Assembly (NCBI RefSeq): GCF_014212175.1
Contig: NZ_JACJVR010000054.1
Span: 36,456 to 100,455 of the forward strand
Reading direction: 5' to 3'
DNA length: 64,000 nucleotides
DNA from: Cohnella xylanilytica
Lineage (GTDB): Bacteria; Bacillota; Bacilli; Paenibacillales; Paenibacillaceae
Below the pieces are notes generated by a model. The model was given only the letters and a program-made list of their open reading frames with translations. It was not told where the DNA came from and did no database searches. The position numbers were made by a program, and so were the translations under genes. How positions within the stretch are numbered: position 1 is the first letter of the stretch; every line of letters starts with the position of its first letter. This document shows positions 28,621 to 37,271 of this stretch, one piece after another.

Positions 28621-29356
28621 CTGTCCCACCCCTTATCGGATTATCCAGATTGGCGTTCTTGCTTCCCTTCGTTCTCCGGCTGCGCGACGCGTTCGGAATG
28701 TCCGCGATCGTCGCGAGACCGGCCCATTCCCGGACGTCCTCTTCGGACTTGACGGTATCGTCGAGGTAATCGAGCAGGAACGCGAGCCCGATCCCGACGA
28801 CGAGCAGCAGGACGATCGAGAGCAGCACGTTCGTCAGAGGATTGGGAGAGCTCGGCTCCGCGTTCGCTCCGGGATCGGCTTCGAACAGAATGTTGACGTT
28901 GTCGACCTTCATCAGCTTCGGGATCTCCTCCTGGAACACGCGGGAGACCGCGTTCGCCATCTCGGCGGCCCGGCTGTAGGAGGAATCCTTCGCCGTCACC
29001 GACATGACCTGGGTGCCGTTCACGGTCGAGACCGACACCTTGTCGATCAGCTCGCCGACGCTCGTCTTCAGCCCCGGGTACTGCTGGATGACGACGTTCA
29101 TGATGCGGGGCGTCCGGATGATCTCCTTGTAGGTCTTGATGATCTCGACGTTGAAGTCGATCGTTCGGACGTCCGGGAGCCCGGCCGTTCCGACCGCTCC
29201 CTCCTTCTGGTTCACGATGATTTTCGACGAGGCCTCGTACTGTTTGTCTATGAGATAGGCGGAGCAGACGCCCGTCGCCGTCGCCCCGATGACGACCAGC
29301 AAGGCAATGAGCCAGAGTCGCCGCTTCACGATAAGCCAGTATTGTTTTAATTCCAT
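28601..29356 (-). CDS. Wzz/YwqC-like chain-length and kinase-activator membrane protein
   Basis: About 251 residues from the ATG at 29356 (MELKQYWLIVKRR), with GGAGGAG directly upstream. Two membrane helices (LWLIALLVVIGATATGVCSAYL split as LWLIALLVVIGATATG, and NVLLSIVLLLVVGIGLAFLL) flank an external helical domain of about 150 residues. The short cytoplasmic end is expected to activate the kinase encoded next. First gene of the large EPS operon behind the palindromic promoter at 29418-29446. Confidence 0.88.
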   Translation of the reverse strand: MELKQYWLIVKRRLWLIALLVVIGATATGVCSAYLIDKQYEASSKIIVNQKEGAVGTAGLPDVRTIDFNVEIIKTYKEIIRTPRIMNVVIQQYPGLKTSVGELIDKVSVSTVNGTQVMSVTAKDSSYSRAAEMANAVSRVFQEEIPKLMKVDNVNILFEADPGANAEPSSPNPLTNVLLSIVLLLVVGIGLAFLLDYLDDTVKSEEDVREWAGLATIADIPNASRSRRTKGSKNANLDNPIRGGTGATIHT

Positions 29357-29388
29357 TTCTCTCCTCCGTCCTGATGGGTTCATGTTTC

Positions 29389-29446
29389 GATACATTTCGT
29401 ATCTAACGATTAATCCTAATATAAGTTACATTTTGTATCATGTCAA
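29389..29446 (-). promoter_or_regulatory. EPS operon promoter with palindrome in the spacer
   Basis: On the minus strand TTGACA (29446-29441) and TATATT (29423-29418) are 17 bp apart. The spacer holds GATACAAAATGTAAC (29439-29425), a variant of the 15-bp palindrome shared by four other promoters in this window. A second, looser copy, GATAC-N5-GTATC, lies at 29389-29403, in the early transcribed region. Confidence 0.75.
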
Positions 29447-29522
29447 TGCCAAATCGGGAGGACCGGCAGCAGAAAACCGTTTTGAGAGCGCGCGGCGGAA
29501 CCCCGGCGTTCGCGCGAAACAA

Positions 29523-29550
29523 CAAAAGCCGCCCCCTTTCGGGAGCGGCT
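29523..29550 (-). terminator. Terminator after the SLH-glycosidase gene
   Basis: AGCCGCtCCC and GGGgGCGGCT pair around GAAA (29527-29550). On the minus strand TTTTGTT follows. It insulates the EPS operon promoter below. Confidence 0.85.
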
Positions 29551-29565
29551 CTCCGGGCTCTCAGA

Positions 29566-31140
29566 TCACATCGGATGGGTTCGGATGAACTCCTTCAGTC
29601 TCGAATAAGCGGGCTTCTTCGTCACGCCGTCGTCCTTCAGCAGCCCGTAATTGCCGTCGCCGCCGTACGCGGCGTCGTCGTAGAAGCTGTACACCATGAC
29701 GCTTCGCAGGTCGTACTCTTTGGCCACCGACGCGTATTGGCCCAGCATCCGGTCGCTCACCAGGTGTTCGGCGATCCGATTGTCGTCGCCGAGCGTCGGC
29801 CGGACGCCGAATTCCGTCAGCCAGATCGGCTTGCCGAACCGGTCCTTCAGCTCCTGCAGAACGTTGTAGCACCCGCTCTCGCCGCAGGCGTTCGTAATAT
29901 CTCCCATGTCGGAGTACCAATGCCAAGACGTGGTGTCCCAGCGAACGACGGGCTTGCCGGTCGCGCCGTCGGGCTGCGTTCCGTTCCAGAGCATGTCGAC
30001 GAACGCCAGGTGCAGCCAGCTGCTGCCGCTGATGTTGATGCGGGAGGAGACATCGACCGAACGAATGCCGTCGATCATGCCGCGCAGCGCTCCTCTTGCC
30101 TTCGCGAACCGGGCGTTGTCGTAATCGCTCGGCCTGACGCCGTCCCGCCCTTTGAGGATCACCCAGTTCTCCAGCTCGTTGCCGACCTCGTAATAGGTGA
30201 CCCGGCCCTCCAGCTGCAGCGCGGCCGCCCGGCCGACCTGGTAGCCTTTGTCATAAGCCTCGTTCTCGCCGTTCTCGGCCTGCGGGTTCGGCGTCAGGAC
30301 GGGAACGATCTGAACGCCCGATCCGGCGAAGACGTCGGCCATCCTGGCCAGCTGGGCGGCGGTTCTCTCGTCCCAGATGTCGTTGCGGTAGATCGTCAGT
30401 CCGATATCCTTGAGCTGCTTCAGCTGCTCGGCGAAGCTCACCTTGGCGTAAGCTCCTCCTTGGCTCTGGTGCCCGTTCGTTCCGTAGAAGATCTTCTCGA
30501 TCCCCCGGTAGCGGGGAGTGGCCCCGTTCGCCGCGAGCTTCTCGGCTCTCACCTTCAGCTCCTTCGCGTCGGGCTTGAGGGCGACGGCCCGCAGGAAGGT
30601 GACCGCCTCCGCGCGGGTCATCCCCCTGCCCGCCTCGTAGCCGAGCAGAGTCTTGCCCGACCGGCCTTTGGAGAAGCCCATCTCATATAGGAACGCGATC
30701 GATCCGAACGCGTCGTAATGGAAGCCGTAAGCTCCGGCGATCAGCTTGGCCGCCAGGCCCCGGTTCGCGGGGAGCGTTCGCTTGGCCGGCTCCTCGAGGC
30801 CGAGGAGCGGCATGTTGAACCGTCTCCCCGCTTCGTAGAACGGCTCCGTCCAGTTGACCCCGGGCCTGGCGGCCGCATGGACGACATTCATCGCGTTCGG
30901 GTATATGCGCAGAAGCATCGCCAGAAATTCCGCCTCGGTCACCGGATTGTCCGGCTTGAACGTTCCGTCCTTGTATCCGAGGACGAGGTTCGACTGGACC
31001 GCCCAACGTATATCCGCTTCCGCCCAATGCCCCTTCACGTCCGACAAGGATACCGGGGCCTTCGAAGCCGACGAGCCGGTCGCGAGGAACAGAATCGCCA
31101 AGCCGATGACGGAAGCCGCAAGCCAGCGCAAGCGTCGCAT
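29566..31140 (-). CDS. SLH-anchored clan A glycoside hydrolase
   Basis: 524 residues. A signal peptide (WLAASVIGLAILFLATGSSASK) is followed by SLH motifs at the N-terminus (SDVKGHWAEADIRWA, LGYKDGTFKPDNPVTEAEF) and a second, weaker pair to about residue 180. The catalytic part is a (beta/alpha)8 barrel. The likely acid/base is the glutamate of YYEVGNELENW near residue 316, and the nucleophile that of WLTEFGVRP near 445, as in GH39/GH5-type enzymes. It is in the EPS locus and under the same type of promoter, so it may trim or release the polysaccharide at the cell wall. Substrate is unproven. Confidence 0.8.
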   Translation of the reverse strand: MRRLRWLAASVIGLAILFLATGSSASKAPVSLSDVKGHWAEADIRWAVQSNLVLGYKDGTFKPDNPVTEAEFLAMLLRIYPNAMNVVHAAARPGVNWTEPFYEAGRRFNMPLLGLEEPAKRTLPANRGLAAKLIAGAYGFHYDAFGSIAFLYEMGFSKGRSGKTLLGYEAGRGMTRAEAVTFLRAVALKPDAKELKVRAEKLAANGATPRYRGIEKIFYGTNGHQSQGGAYAKVSFAEQLKQLKDIGLTIYRNDIWDERTAAQLARMADVFAGSGVQIVPVLTPNPQAENGENEAYDKGYQVGRAAALQLEGRVTYYEVGNELENWVILKGRDGVRPSDYDNARFAKARGALRGMIDGIRSVDVSSRINISGSSWLHLAFVDMLWNGTQPDGATGKPVVRWDTTSWHWYSDMGDITNACGESGCYNVLQELKDRFGKPIWLTEFGVRPTLGDDNRIAEHLVSDRMLGQYASVAKEYDLRSVMVYSFYDDAAYGGDGNYGLLKDDGVTKKPAYSRLKEFIRTHPM

Positions 31141-31173
31141 CTTTTCCCTCCATAAGGAAAATGAAATATTCTA

Positions 31174-31202
31174 ACTATACGCTACCTATCGTATCGAGTC
31201 AA
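31174..31202 (-). promoter_or_regulatory. Promoter of the SLH-glycosidase gene with EPS-type operator
   Basis: On the minus strand TTGACT (31202-31197) and TATAGT (31179-31174) are 17 bp apart. The spacer sequence GATACGATAGGTAGC (31195-31181) is a degenerate form of the shared palindrome. Confidence 0.65.
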
Positions 31203-31263
31203 TGGACGGGAGCCGCCCGGTTGCCGGATCGAACGGATGCGGAAGCGGAACCCCCGTCTCTTC

Positions 31264-31293
31264 TTGACACCAAAATGTTACTCAATGTATCAT
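31264..31293 (+). promoter_or_regulatory. Promoter of the Wzy-like gene with EPS-type operator
   Basis: TTGACA (31264-31269) and TATCAT (31288-31293) are 18 bp apart. GTTACTCAATGTATC (31277-31291) matches the shared 15-bp palindrome at 11 positions and reaches into the -10 box. It is divergent from the glycosidase promoter, 62 bp away. Confidence 0.65.
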
Positions 31294-31414
31294 TTAACAA
31301 GAACCATGCCAAATCGTATCGTCCAGTTCGCGCCGACTGCCGGCAGGACCGCGCCCGAATGTCCGCGTATGACGCGTATGAAGCGTTACCTATTATTAAG
31401 ATAGGAGTAGATCG

Positions 31415-32758
31415 ATGCAACCGACTCTGAACCGTTTCTTCGCTCTCTGGGCCTTCCTTCTTCCCGTCACCTCGTTCCTGATCGTTCCTTCCGTTCCCGG
31501 GACCACGCCGGGGCTGATGCTGGGGCTCGCGTCCATCCCCTTCGTCCTGTTCCTCTACCTGGGGCCGCAATACCGAAGCCGCGCCTATCTGGCGGAGAAG
31601 GGCTTCTTCTTCCGCGACCTGCTCGGCTTCTGCCTGCTGTTCGGCGGGTTGACGGCGGCGGCCCAGCTGAGCCTCGCCTTGGCCGTGGACGGCGGAGCCT
31701 CCATCTCCTTCGAGAAGCTCACGCTCGTGTCCGACGAGGATTGGCGAACCTATCTGTTCCGTTCCTCCATGTTCACCCAGTCCCTCTACCTGTTCGCGGC
31801 GGTGGCGCTGGCCGTCTTCGTCAAAAACTATTATCGCCCGTCCTGGAACCGGTACATCCTCTACGGAGCCCTCGTTCTGTGCCTTTACGGGATCTACGAA
31901 TTCGTCTACTTCCTGCTCTTCCACGAGAACGGCGACTTCGTGACGAACCGGGTGTTCAAGGGCGGCTCCGAGAACAACCCCCTCACCGGTTCGGGCAGCC
32001 TCTTCCAGACGATGAGCTTCTTCGGCATCGACATGATGCGGATCAAGAGCCTGACCGGCGAGCCGAGCATGTACAGCTTCACGGTCCTGCCCCTCTGGAT
32101 CTACGCGATCCACCTTCGCAAGACGTTCGTCCATCTGCTGCTGCTGGCCAGCCTGCTCTTGACCTTCTCCACGACGGCCTTCATCGGCATCCTGCTGTAT
32201 CTCGCCCTGCGGGTCGTGTTCTTCAAGCTGAGAGACCGTTACCTCCTCTCCGCTCTCGTCGTCTTCCTGTTCGCCTCGCCTTTCGCGCTCGGATACCTGC
32301 AACCCGTCTACGAGGCAGTGCTCGGGAACAAGTCGGATACCGACTCGGGTCTGCTCCGCCAGACGCTGATGGAGAGACATCTCGACTTCTTCGGCCAGCT
32401 TCCGCTCTTCAACCAGCTGTTCGGCGTCGGCTTCGGATACGTCCGTTCGGCCGATCTGTGGTCGACCTTCCTCTGCAACGTCGGAATCGTCGGCGTCGCC
32501 CTCTTCACGCTGCTGTTCCTAGTGCCGATTCTGAAGCTGAAGAACGACTACGAGAACGTCGGCATCAAATGCGCGCTTATCGTCATATACGCGACGGCCA
32601 TGATCGCGGTTGCCGAATTCTCCTATCTGACGACCTGGCTGTTCGCGGGGATGGCCTACGCCCGGATGAGGACGGCGGAGAACCGCCTGCCGGCGGCCGC
32701 TCGGCCGGATCGGCGGGCCCGGCTCGGGAAGCGAATCCCCGCCGGGAACGGCGGCTGA
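31415..32758 (+). CDS. Wzy-like polysaccharide polymerase / O-antigen ligase family membrane protein
   Basis: 447 residues with about ten to twelve hydrophobic helices. Between helices there is a large loop with LTGEPSMYSFTVLPLW, the arrangement seen in O-antigen polymerases, and a later FGVGFGYVRSADLWS loop. It should join lipid-linked repeat units on the outer face of the membrane. It is the only plus-strand gene of the EPS locus and has its own promoter. Confidence 0.78.
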   Translation: MQPTLNRFFALWAFLLPVTSFLIVPSVPGTTPGLMLGLASIPFVLFLYLGPQYRSRAYLAEKGFFFRDLLGFCLLFGGLTAAAQLSLALAVDGGASISFEKLTLVSDEDWRTYLFRSSMFTQSLYLFAAVALAVFVKNYYRPSWNRYILYGALVLCLYGIYEFVYFLLFHENGDFVTNRVFKGGSENNPLTGSGSLFQTMSFFGIDMMRIKSLTGEPSMYSFTVLPLWIYAIHLRKTFVHLLLLASLLLTFSTTAFIGILLYLALRVVFFKLRDRYLLSALVVFLFASPFALGYLQPVYEAVLGNKSDTDSGLLRQTLMERHLDFFGQLPLFNQLFGVGFGYVRSADLWSTFLCNVGIVGVALFTLLFLVPILKLKNDYENVGIKCALIVIYATAMIAVAEFSYLTTWLFAGMAYARMRTAENRLPAAARPDRRARLGKRIPAGNGG

Positions 32759-32792
32759 CGGAAGCTGCGTGCGTTAACTCTATGGTTATAGC

Positions 32793-32825
32793 AAAAGGGC
32801 CGTCCCGCGGACGGCCCCTTTTTTA
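32793..32825 (+). terminator. Strong terminator between the convergent Wzy and acyltransferase genes
   Basis: GGGCCGTCC and GGACGGCCC pair (32797-32817), followed by CTTTTTT. The four A before the stem give a short T-run on the minus strand, so it may work in both directions. Confidence 0.88.
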
Positions 32826-32859
32826 TGTCGATGTCCGATCTACTCCCGCATGCTCTTCC

Positions 32860-33876
32860 TCAAGCGCTCGCTTGCCCTTTGACAGTGGGCTGCCTCGAAG
32901 CGAACAGGACGTTATCCAACCGCAACCCCCTCGCGACGGCTTGAACGACGAGCGGGACCGCGATTCCCATTATCGTTCCGAGTACGATATGCACGGCCGG
33001 ATCGCCGATATGCAATCCCTTGTCCAGCACGATTCTCGTCCCCGAAGCCGCGAGAATATGCACCAGGTAGATGGACATCGAAGAGAGCCCGAGGGACTTG
33101 AGCCACGTTGTTCCCTTGACGGCTTGAAGCCGGTAGGACAGCGCGATCACGAACGCGACGCCGGCCGCCGCCGCCGCAAGCCCCAGATATTGAAATCCGG
33201 GAGCGTCGTAGAACCGGTTCGCCGCCCACAGGTACAAGGCGTTCACGAGGATAAACGCGGCCGAGGACGCATACAGAGCCGCCGGCTTGAACAGGCGCGG
33301 AACGATCGACTTGTACCGGGCCAAGCAGGTTCCCGCGAGGAAGTAGACGAAGTGGCTGCCGAACTTCTCGACGATCCAATTGAGCTCCAGCAGCGGCATG
33401 GCCGCGAAGACGGCCAACCCGACGAGCAGGATAACGGGCTTCGGCAAAAATTTGTTCATGGCGTAATAGAGGATAAACATGAAGAACAAGGCGTAGAGGA
33501 ACCAGAATTGGCCGATGGGACTCCACCCGATGTTCGCCGGAAGACCGCTCCAGGTCAGCGTCGAGCTGTTCGTCGTCCCCGAGAGCACGATCATGACGCT
33601 CCCTTGCAAGAGCGACCATATCAGATAGGGCAGCAGAAGCTGGTGGACCTTCTTGCCCGCCGCCGACGCGAACGGCTTGCTCTCCCAGCTGGAGACGAAC
33701 AGGCCGGACAGCAGGAAAAACAGAGGCATATGGAATCCGTAAACGAACGTATCCGAATAGAAGAAAAAATTCTCGTTCAACCCGATGTCGGCATCGTGGA
33801 TGCCTCTGAGCACATGACCGTAGACGACAAGCGCGATTCCGATTCCCCTCGCGATATCCGCCCAAGCGAGCCTCAT
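32860..33876 (-). CDS. Acyltransferase family 3 membrane protein
   Basis: 338 residues with about ten membrane helices. The N-terminus shows the family pattern: ADIARGIGIALVVYGHVLRG with the conserved histidine, then HMPLFFLLSGLF. The ribosome site GAAGGAGG is excellent. Such proteins add acetyl or succinyl groups to sugars. Being in the EPS locus, it probably decorates the polysaccharide. Confidence 0.87.
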   Translation of the reverse strand: MRLAWADIARGIGIALVVYGHVLRGIHDADIGLNENFFFYSDTFVYGFHMPLFFLLSGLFVSSWESKPFASAAGKKVHQLLLPYLIWSLLQGSVMIVLSGTTNSSTLTWSGLPANIGWSPIGQFWFLYALFFMFILYYAMNKFLPKPVILLVGLAVFAAMPLLELNWIVEKFGSHFVYFLAGTCLARYKSIVPRLFKPAALYASSAAFILVNALYLWAANRFYDAPGFQYLGLAAAAAGVAFVIALSYRLQAVKGTTWLKSLGLSSMSIYLVHILAASGTRIVLDKGLHIGDPAVHIVLGTIMGIAVPLVVQAVARGLRLDNVLFASRQPTVKGQASA

Positions 33877-33944
33877 TGGTTAACCTCCTTCGATTGTTCG
33901 GCGCGACGTTCTCCGCGGCAGACTCGCGTCTTTTCTTCATATTA

Positions 33945-33968
33945 TGATACAATTTGTATCAGTGTCAA
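33945..33968 (-). promoter_or_regulatory. Promoter of the acyltransferase gene with perfect EPS palindrome
   Basis: On the minus strand TTGACA (33968-33963) is followed after about 16 bp by CATAAT. The spacer contains GATACAAATTGTATC (33960-33946), a perfect 15-bp palindrome apart from its central base. Confidence 0.75.
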
Positions 33969-34045
33969 TATAAAGAAGCCACGTCCGCTTCATCGGCGAA
34001 CCCGGCTTCCGGCTTGCGTATGGGTATTCCCGCTCGCCCGCGTCT

Positions 34046-34858
34046 TCACGTCGTAGCGGCGTAAGAATCTTCTTCCTCGTCTTCAAGCTCCATTGCCCGA
34101 AGCCTCTCCGCCCGCTTCTTGAATGCGATAGTGGAGAGAAGCACGCTGAACTCGTACAGCGCGACGAGCGGAACGGCGACGAGCAGGTCGGACACGACGT
34201 CCGGAGGCGTGATCACCGTGCCGACGACGACCATGATCAGCCAGGCGATCCGGCGCAGCTTCCGCAGCACGATCGGATTGAGGATGCCGATCCGCGTCAG
34301 GAACAGAATGACGACCGGCAGCTCGAACAGCACCGCAAGCGGTACCACGATGTTGAACATGAACGAGAAGTACTGCCCCGCCCCGTACATCTGATTAAGT
34401 CCCATGTTTTGCGTGATGCCCTCCGTGAACCGGTAGGCCATGGGGAACACGATAAAGTAGGCGAAAGCCAGTCCGGCGAGGAACATGACGAGAGCTCCCG
34501 GCACGTACTTCAGCGTCGCCTTCTGCTCCTTCCTTCCGAGCGCGGGCCGGACGAACGCCCAGAGCTGGTACAGGGCGAACGGAATCGCGACGACGAAGGA
34601 GATGACGAAGGCGAACTTCATGTAGAGCCCGATGGCGTCCCAAGGAGAGAATGCGCTTAGCTCGATCCGTCCCGCGGGCGTCTTCTCGATCAGGTAATCG
34701 AACAGCGGGCCGGCCCCGAACAAGCCGCCGGCGACGCCGAGCACGAAGACGATCAGGACGTAAATGATTCTTTTCCTCAGTTCACCGATATGCTCCATCA
34801 GGGGCATCCAGCCGCCTCCCGGCTGCTTGGCCCCGGCGGAGTTCGAACGATCCGTCAT
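34046..34858 (-). CDS. tatC: Sec-independent translocase subunit TatC
   Basis: 270 residues with six membrane helices. The N-terminal MEHIGELRKRIIYV matches the conserved HLxELRxR signature, and the glutamate and proline-rich loops near residue 100 to 165 fit. TatC recognises twin-arginine signal peptides of folded substrates. It follows tatA by 11 bp. The neighbouring molybdopterin genes fit, since molybdoenzymes are common Tat cargo. Confidence 0.95.
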   Translation of the reverse strand: MTDRSNSAGAKQPGGGWMPLMEHIGELRKRIIYVLIVFVLGVAGGLFGAGPLFDYLIEKTPAGRIELSAFSPWDAIGLYMKFAFVISFVVAIPFALYQLWAFVRPALGRKEQKATLKYVPGALVMFLAGLAFAYFIVFPMAYRFTEGITQNMGLNQMYGAGQYFSFMFNIVVPLAVLFELPVVILFLTRIGILNPIVLRKLRRIAWLIMVVVGTVITPPDVVSDLLVAVPLVALYEFSVLLSTIAFKKRAERLRAMELEDEEEDSYAATT

Positions 34859-34869
34859 GCCTGAACCCC

Positions 34870-35100
34870 TTACTCCGGAAGCCGGCGTTCCGCTTTGGGT
34901 TGTTCCGCTTCGGCGGCAGAGACCTCAACCCGGCGCGGAGCGGGTTCCGGCTGCTCTTCCAGAATGCCGTTCGCGCCTTTCTTGAATTCGCGCAGCGTGC
35001 GTCCGAACGCTTTGCCCAGCTCCGGAAGCTTGTTCGGTCCGAACAAGAGCAGAGCCACGATCACGATCAATAGAAAACCTGTAGCGCCGATGCCTGACAT
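34870..35100 (-). CDS. tatA: Twin-arginine translocase TatA/TatE
   Basis: 76 residues. One membrane helix (GFLLIVIVALLLFG) is followed by the FGPNKLPELGKAFG hinge and an amphipathic helix, then a charged tail. TatA multimers form the translocation path with TatC, encoded next. Whether the gene should be called tatA or tatE is not decidable. Confidence 0.93.
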   Translation of the reverse strand: MSGIGATGFLLIVIVALLLFGPNKLPELGKAFGRTLREFKKGANGILEEQPEPAPRRVEVSAAEAEQPKAERRLPE

Positions 35101-35146
35101 CGTAACGCCTCCTATTCGCTCATGGAATTATAGAACCTCAAATCGG

Positions 35147-36202
35147 TCAACAACGGTGCAAGCCGCCGTACCCCATCCGGGCGATCTCCTCGCGCTCGAT
35201 CTTCTCTCCCGCGAGAACCCGCGGCAAGAGCACGTCGAAGGACGTGTACGGGTCGTGCATGACGCAGCCCGGCAGCCCGAAGATCGGCACTCCCCGCAGG
35301 TAGCCGAACAGCAGCATCGAGCCCGGCAGCATCGGCGTCCCGTAGCTGACGATATCGGCGCCGGCCGCGGCGATGGCTCCCGGCGTCCGGTCGTCCGGGT
35401 CGACGGACATCCCGCCGGACACAAGTATCATATCATACCCTTGATTCAGGAAATAGATAATTTCGTTGACAATTATTTGTCGGTCGTCCGGCGCGAACCG
35501 CTGCTCCGCGAGCTCCGACCCGAGCTCCTCCAGCTTGCGGGAGACGGCCGGCCCGAACTTGTCCTGGATGCGGCCGGAGAACACCTCGGTGCCCGTCGAC
35601 AGCAGCGCGGCCCGCATCTTGCGAAGCGGCTTGACCGCGATCGGGTCAGAGCCTTCCCGGCTGCGGTATTCGGAGGCGATCCGCTCGACTTCGGCGACCT
35701 TGGCTTCCGGCACGATCAGCGGGATCGCCCGCGTGGCGGCCACATGGTCCCCTTCCCGGACGACCCGCCCGCTCGTTACGGTCGCCAGAGCGATCTCGCC
35801 GAGCGAATTGATCCGGTCGACGACTTCCTTGGAGATGGAAGCGAGCCCCGTAATCGTAGACTTCAGCGTCACCTTGCCCTCGTGCGGCTCGCCGCGGCTC
35901 AGGTTCTGCCCGCCGAGCGCGAGCGCCATCCTAAGCGCCGCGTCGTCCTCGTGGAGATCCGTCGGCGCGAGCTCCATCGCGTACAGATGCTCCTTGCCGA
36001 TATCCTTCAGCTTCGGGATGTCCTCTTCCGTGACTTTGTGGCCTTTGCGGAACAGGCGTCCCTTGAACGTCCCCGGAAGAATCTGCGTCAGGTCGTGCGC
36101 GAGAATCAGGCCGACCGCGTCCTCGACCTTCACCTCCCGCAGCACCGAATCGCCGATCCGCTTCTCTTCCGCTCCGGAAGCGGACGGATTAGGCTTCGTC
36201 AT
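35147..36202 (-). CDS. Molybdopterin-binding protein (MoeA/Mog-like domain)
   Basis: 351 residues. An N-terminal part of about 180 residues is typical of a Firmicute group next to moaB; it includes HDLTQILPGTFKGRLFRKGH, split at its end. The C-terminal Mog/MoeA fold carries LLSTGTEVFSG and VSGGMSVDPDDRTPGAI, the molybdopterin-binding loops. It overlaps the MoaB gene in ATGA, so the two are translationally coupled. A role in late molybdenum cofactor assembly is likely; exact step unknown. Confidence 0.8.
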   Translation of the reverse strand: MTKPNPSASGAEEKRIGDSVLREVKVEDAVGLILAHDLTQILPGTFKGRLFRKGHKVTEEDIPKLKDIGKEHLYAMELAPTDLHEDDAALRMALALGGQNLSRGEPHEGKVTLKSTITGLASISKEVVDRINSLGEIALATVTSGRVVREGDHVAATRAIPLIVPEAKVAEVERIASEYRSREGSDPIAVKPLRKMRAALLSTGTEVFSGRIQDKFGPAVSRKLEELGSELAEQRFAPDDRQIIVNEIIYFLNQGYDMILVSGGMSVDPDDRTPGAIAAAGADIVSYGTPMLPGSMLLFGYLRGVPIFGLPGCVMHDPYTSFDVLLPRVLAGEKIEREEIARMGYGGLHRC

Positions 36203-36693
36203 CCGTCAATGTCCCTCCCTAATCCCTTAACCTGGAGCAACGCGGCCGGCAGCACGTCCAGGATCGCCATGAAGAGCTCGTGAACGCCCTTCGGATCCCC
36301 GGGCAGGTTGACGATTAGCGTCCGCCCCCGGATGGCGCATACGCCGCGGAACAGCATCGCCCTTCTCGTCCGTTGCAGAGCCTTCGCCCGCATCGCCTCC
36401 GCCATGCCGGGAACGGTCCGTTCGGCGACCATCAGCGTCGCCTCCGGCGTCACATCCCGGAAGCCGAGACCCGCGCCGCCGGTCGTCAGAATCAAGTCCG
36501 CCTGGAAGTAGTCGGCCATCTCGATGAGCGCGGCCCGAATCTCGTCTTGCTCGTCCGGGACGACGCGATAGTCGACGATCTCCCCTCCGAGCTCCTCTTC
36601 CACCAGCTCCCGAATGACCTGCGCGCTCGTGTCTTCTCTCTCTCCGCGCGACCCTTTGTCGCTGGCCGACAGCAAGGCTACCTTCCAATGCAT
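36199..36693 (-). CDS. moaB: MoaB/Mog-type molybdenum cofactor protein
   Basis: About 164 residues from the ATG at 36693 (MHWKVALLSASDKGSRG), with AGGGGG seven bases upstream; the frame upstream is antisense-like. The molybdopterin loop reads TTGGAGLGFRDVTPEA, close to the usual TTGGTGxxxRDVTPE, and the C-terminal LPGDPKGVHEL is present. It probably adenylates molybdopterin before metal insertion. Confidence 0.9.
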   Translation of the reverse strand: MHWKVALLSASDKGSRGEREDTSAQVIRELVEEELGGEIVDYRVVPDEQDEIRAALIEMADYFQADLILTTGGAGLGFRDVTPEATLMVAERTVPGMAEAMRAKALQRTRRAMLFRGVCAIRGRTLIVNLPGDPKGVHELFMAILDVLPAALLQVKGLGRDIDG

Positions 36694-36758
36694 ATCCGTT
36701 CCCCCTTCGCTCCCATTTGGCATAACGCCTCCGTCATCCGCGAGCGTCCGCCGTCCGG

Positions 36759-37271
36759 TCAACCCGCCCCGGCGCCGTCCGCGGCTTTGTAATCCCCGCT
36801 TTTCCCCCCCGTTTTCGAGACTAGTCGCGTCGGGCCGATCTCCATGTCCTTCTGCAGCGCCTTGCACATATCGTAAACGGTCAAAGCGACGGCGGATACG
36901 GCGGTCAGCGCCTCCATCTCGACGCCCGTCTTGCCCGTCGTCTTCACTTCCGCCGTGATGTACAGCGTGTCCCGCCCGTTGTCCGAGAACCGGACGTTCA
37001 CCCCGGTCAGCGGCAGCGGGTGGCACATCGGAATCCAATCCGACGTGCGCTTGGCGGCCTGAATGCCCGCCACTTGCGCCACCGCCAGCACGTCGCCCTT
37101 GGCGACCGTGCCTTCGCGGATGCGCGCGAGCGTATCCGGACGCATCGTCACCTTCGTCTCGGCGACGGCCGTGCGGGCGGTGACCGCCTTGTCCGACACG
37201 TCGACCATTACGGCCCGTCCCTGTTCGTTAAAATGAGTCAGACGATCCGGCTCGTTCCTCCCCGTCTCCAT
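36759..37271 (-). CDS. moaC: Cyclic pyranopterin monophosphate synthase MoaC
   Basis: 170 residues. MoaC closes the ring of cPMP, the first intermediate of molybdenum cofactor synthesis, after MoaA acts on GTP. Seen: [17 protein letters not shown], the [11 protein letters not shown] motif, [22 protein letters not shown] split at its centre, and the [12 protein letters not shown] end. Its 5' end overlaps the cyclo-ligase gene by 44 bp. moaA is not in the window. Confidence 0.96.
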   Translation of the reverse strand: METGRNEPDRLTHFNEQGRAVMVDVSDKAVTARTAVAETKVTMRPDTLARIREGTVAKGDVLAVAQVAGIQAAKRTSDWIPMCHPLPLTGVNVRFSDNGRDTLYITAEVKTTGKTGVEMEALTAVSAVALTVYDMCKALQKDMEIGPTRLVSKTGGKSGDYKAADGAGAG

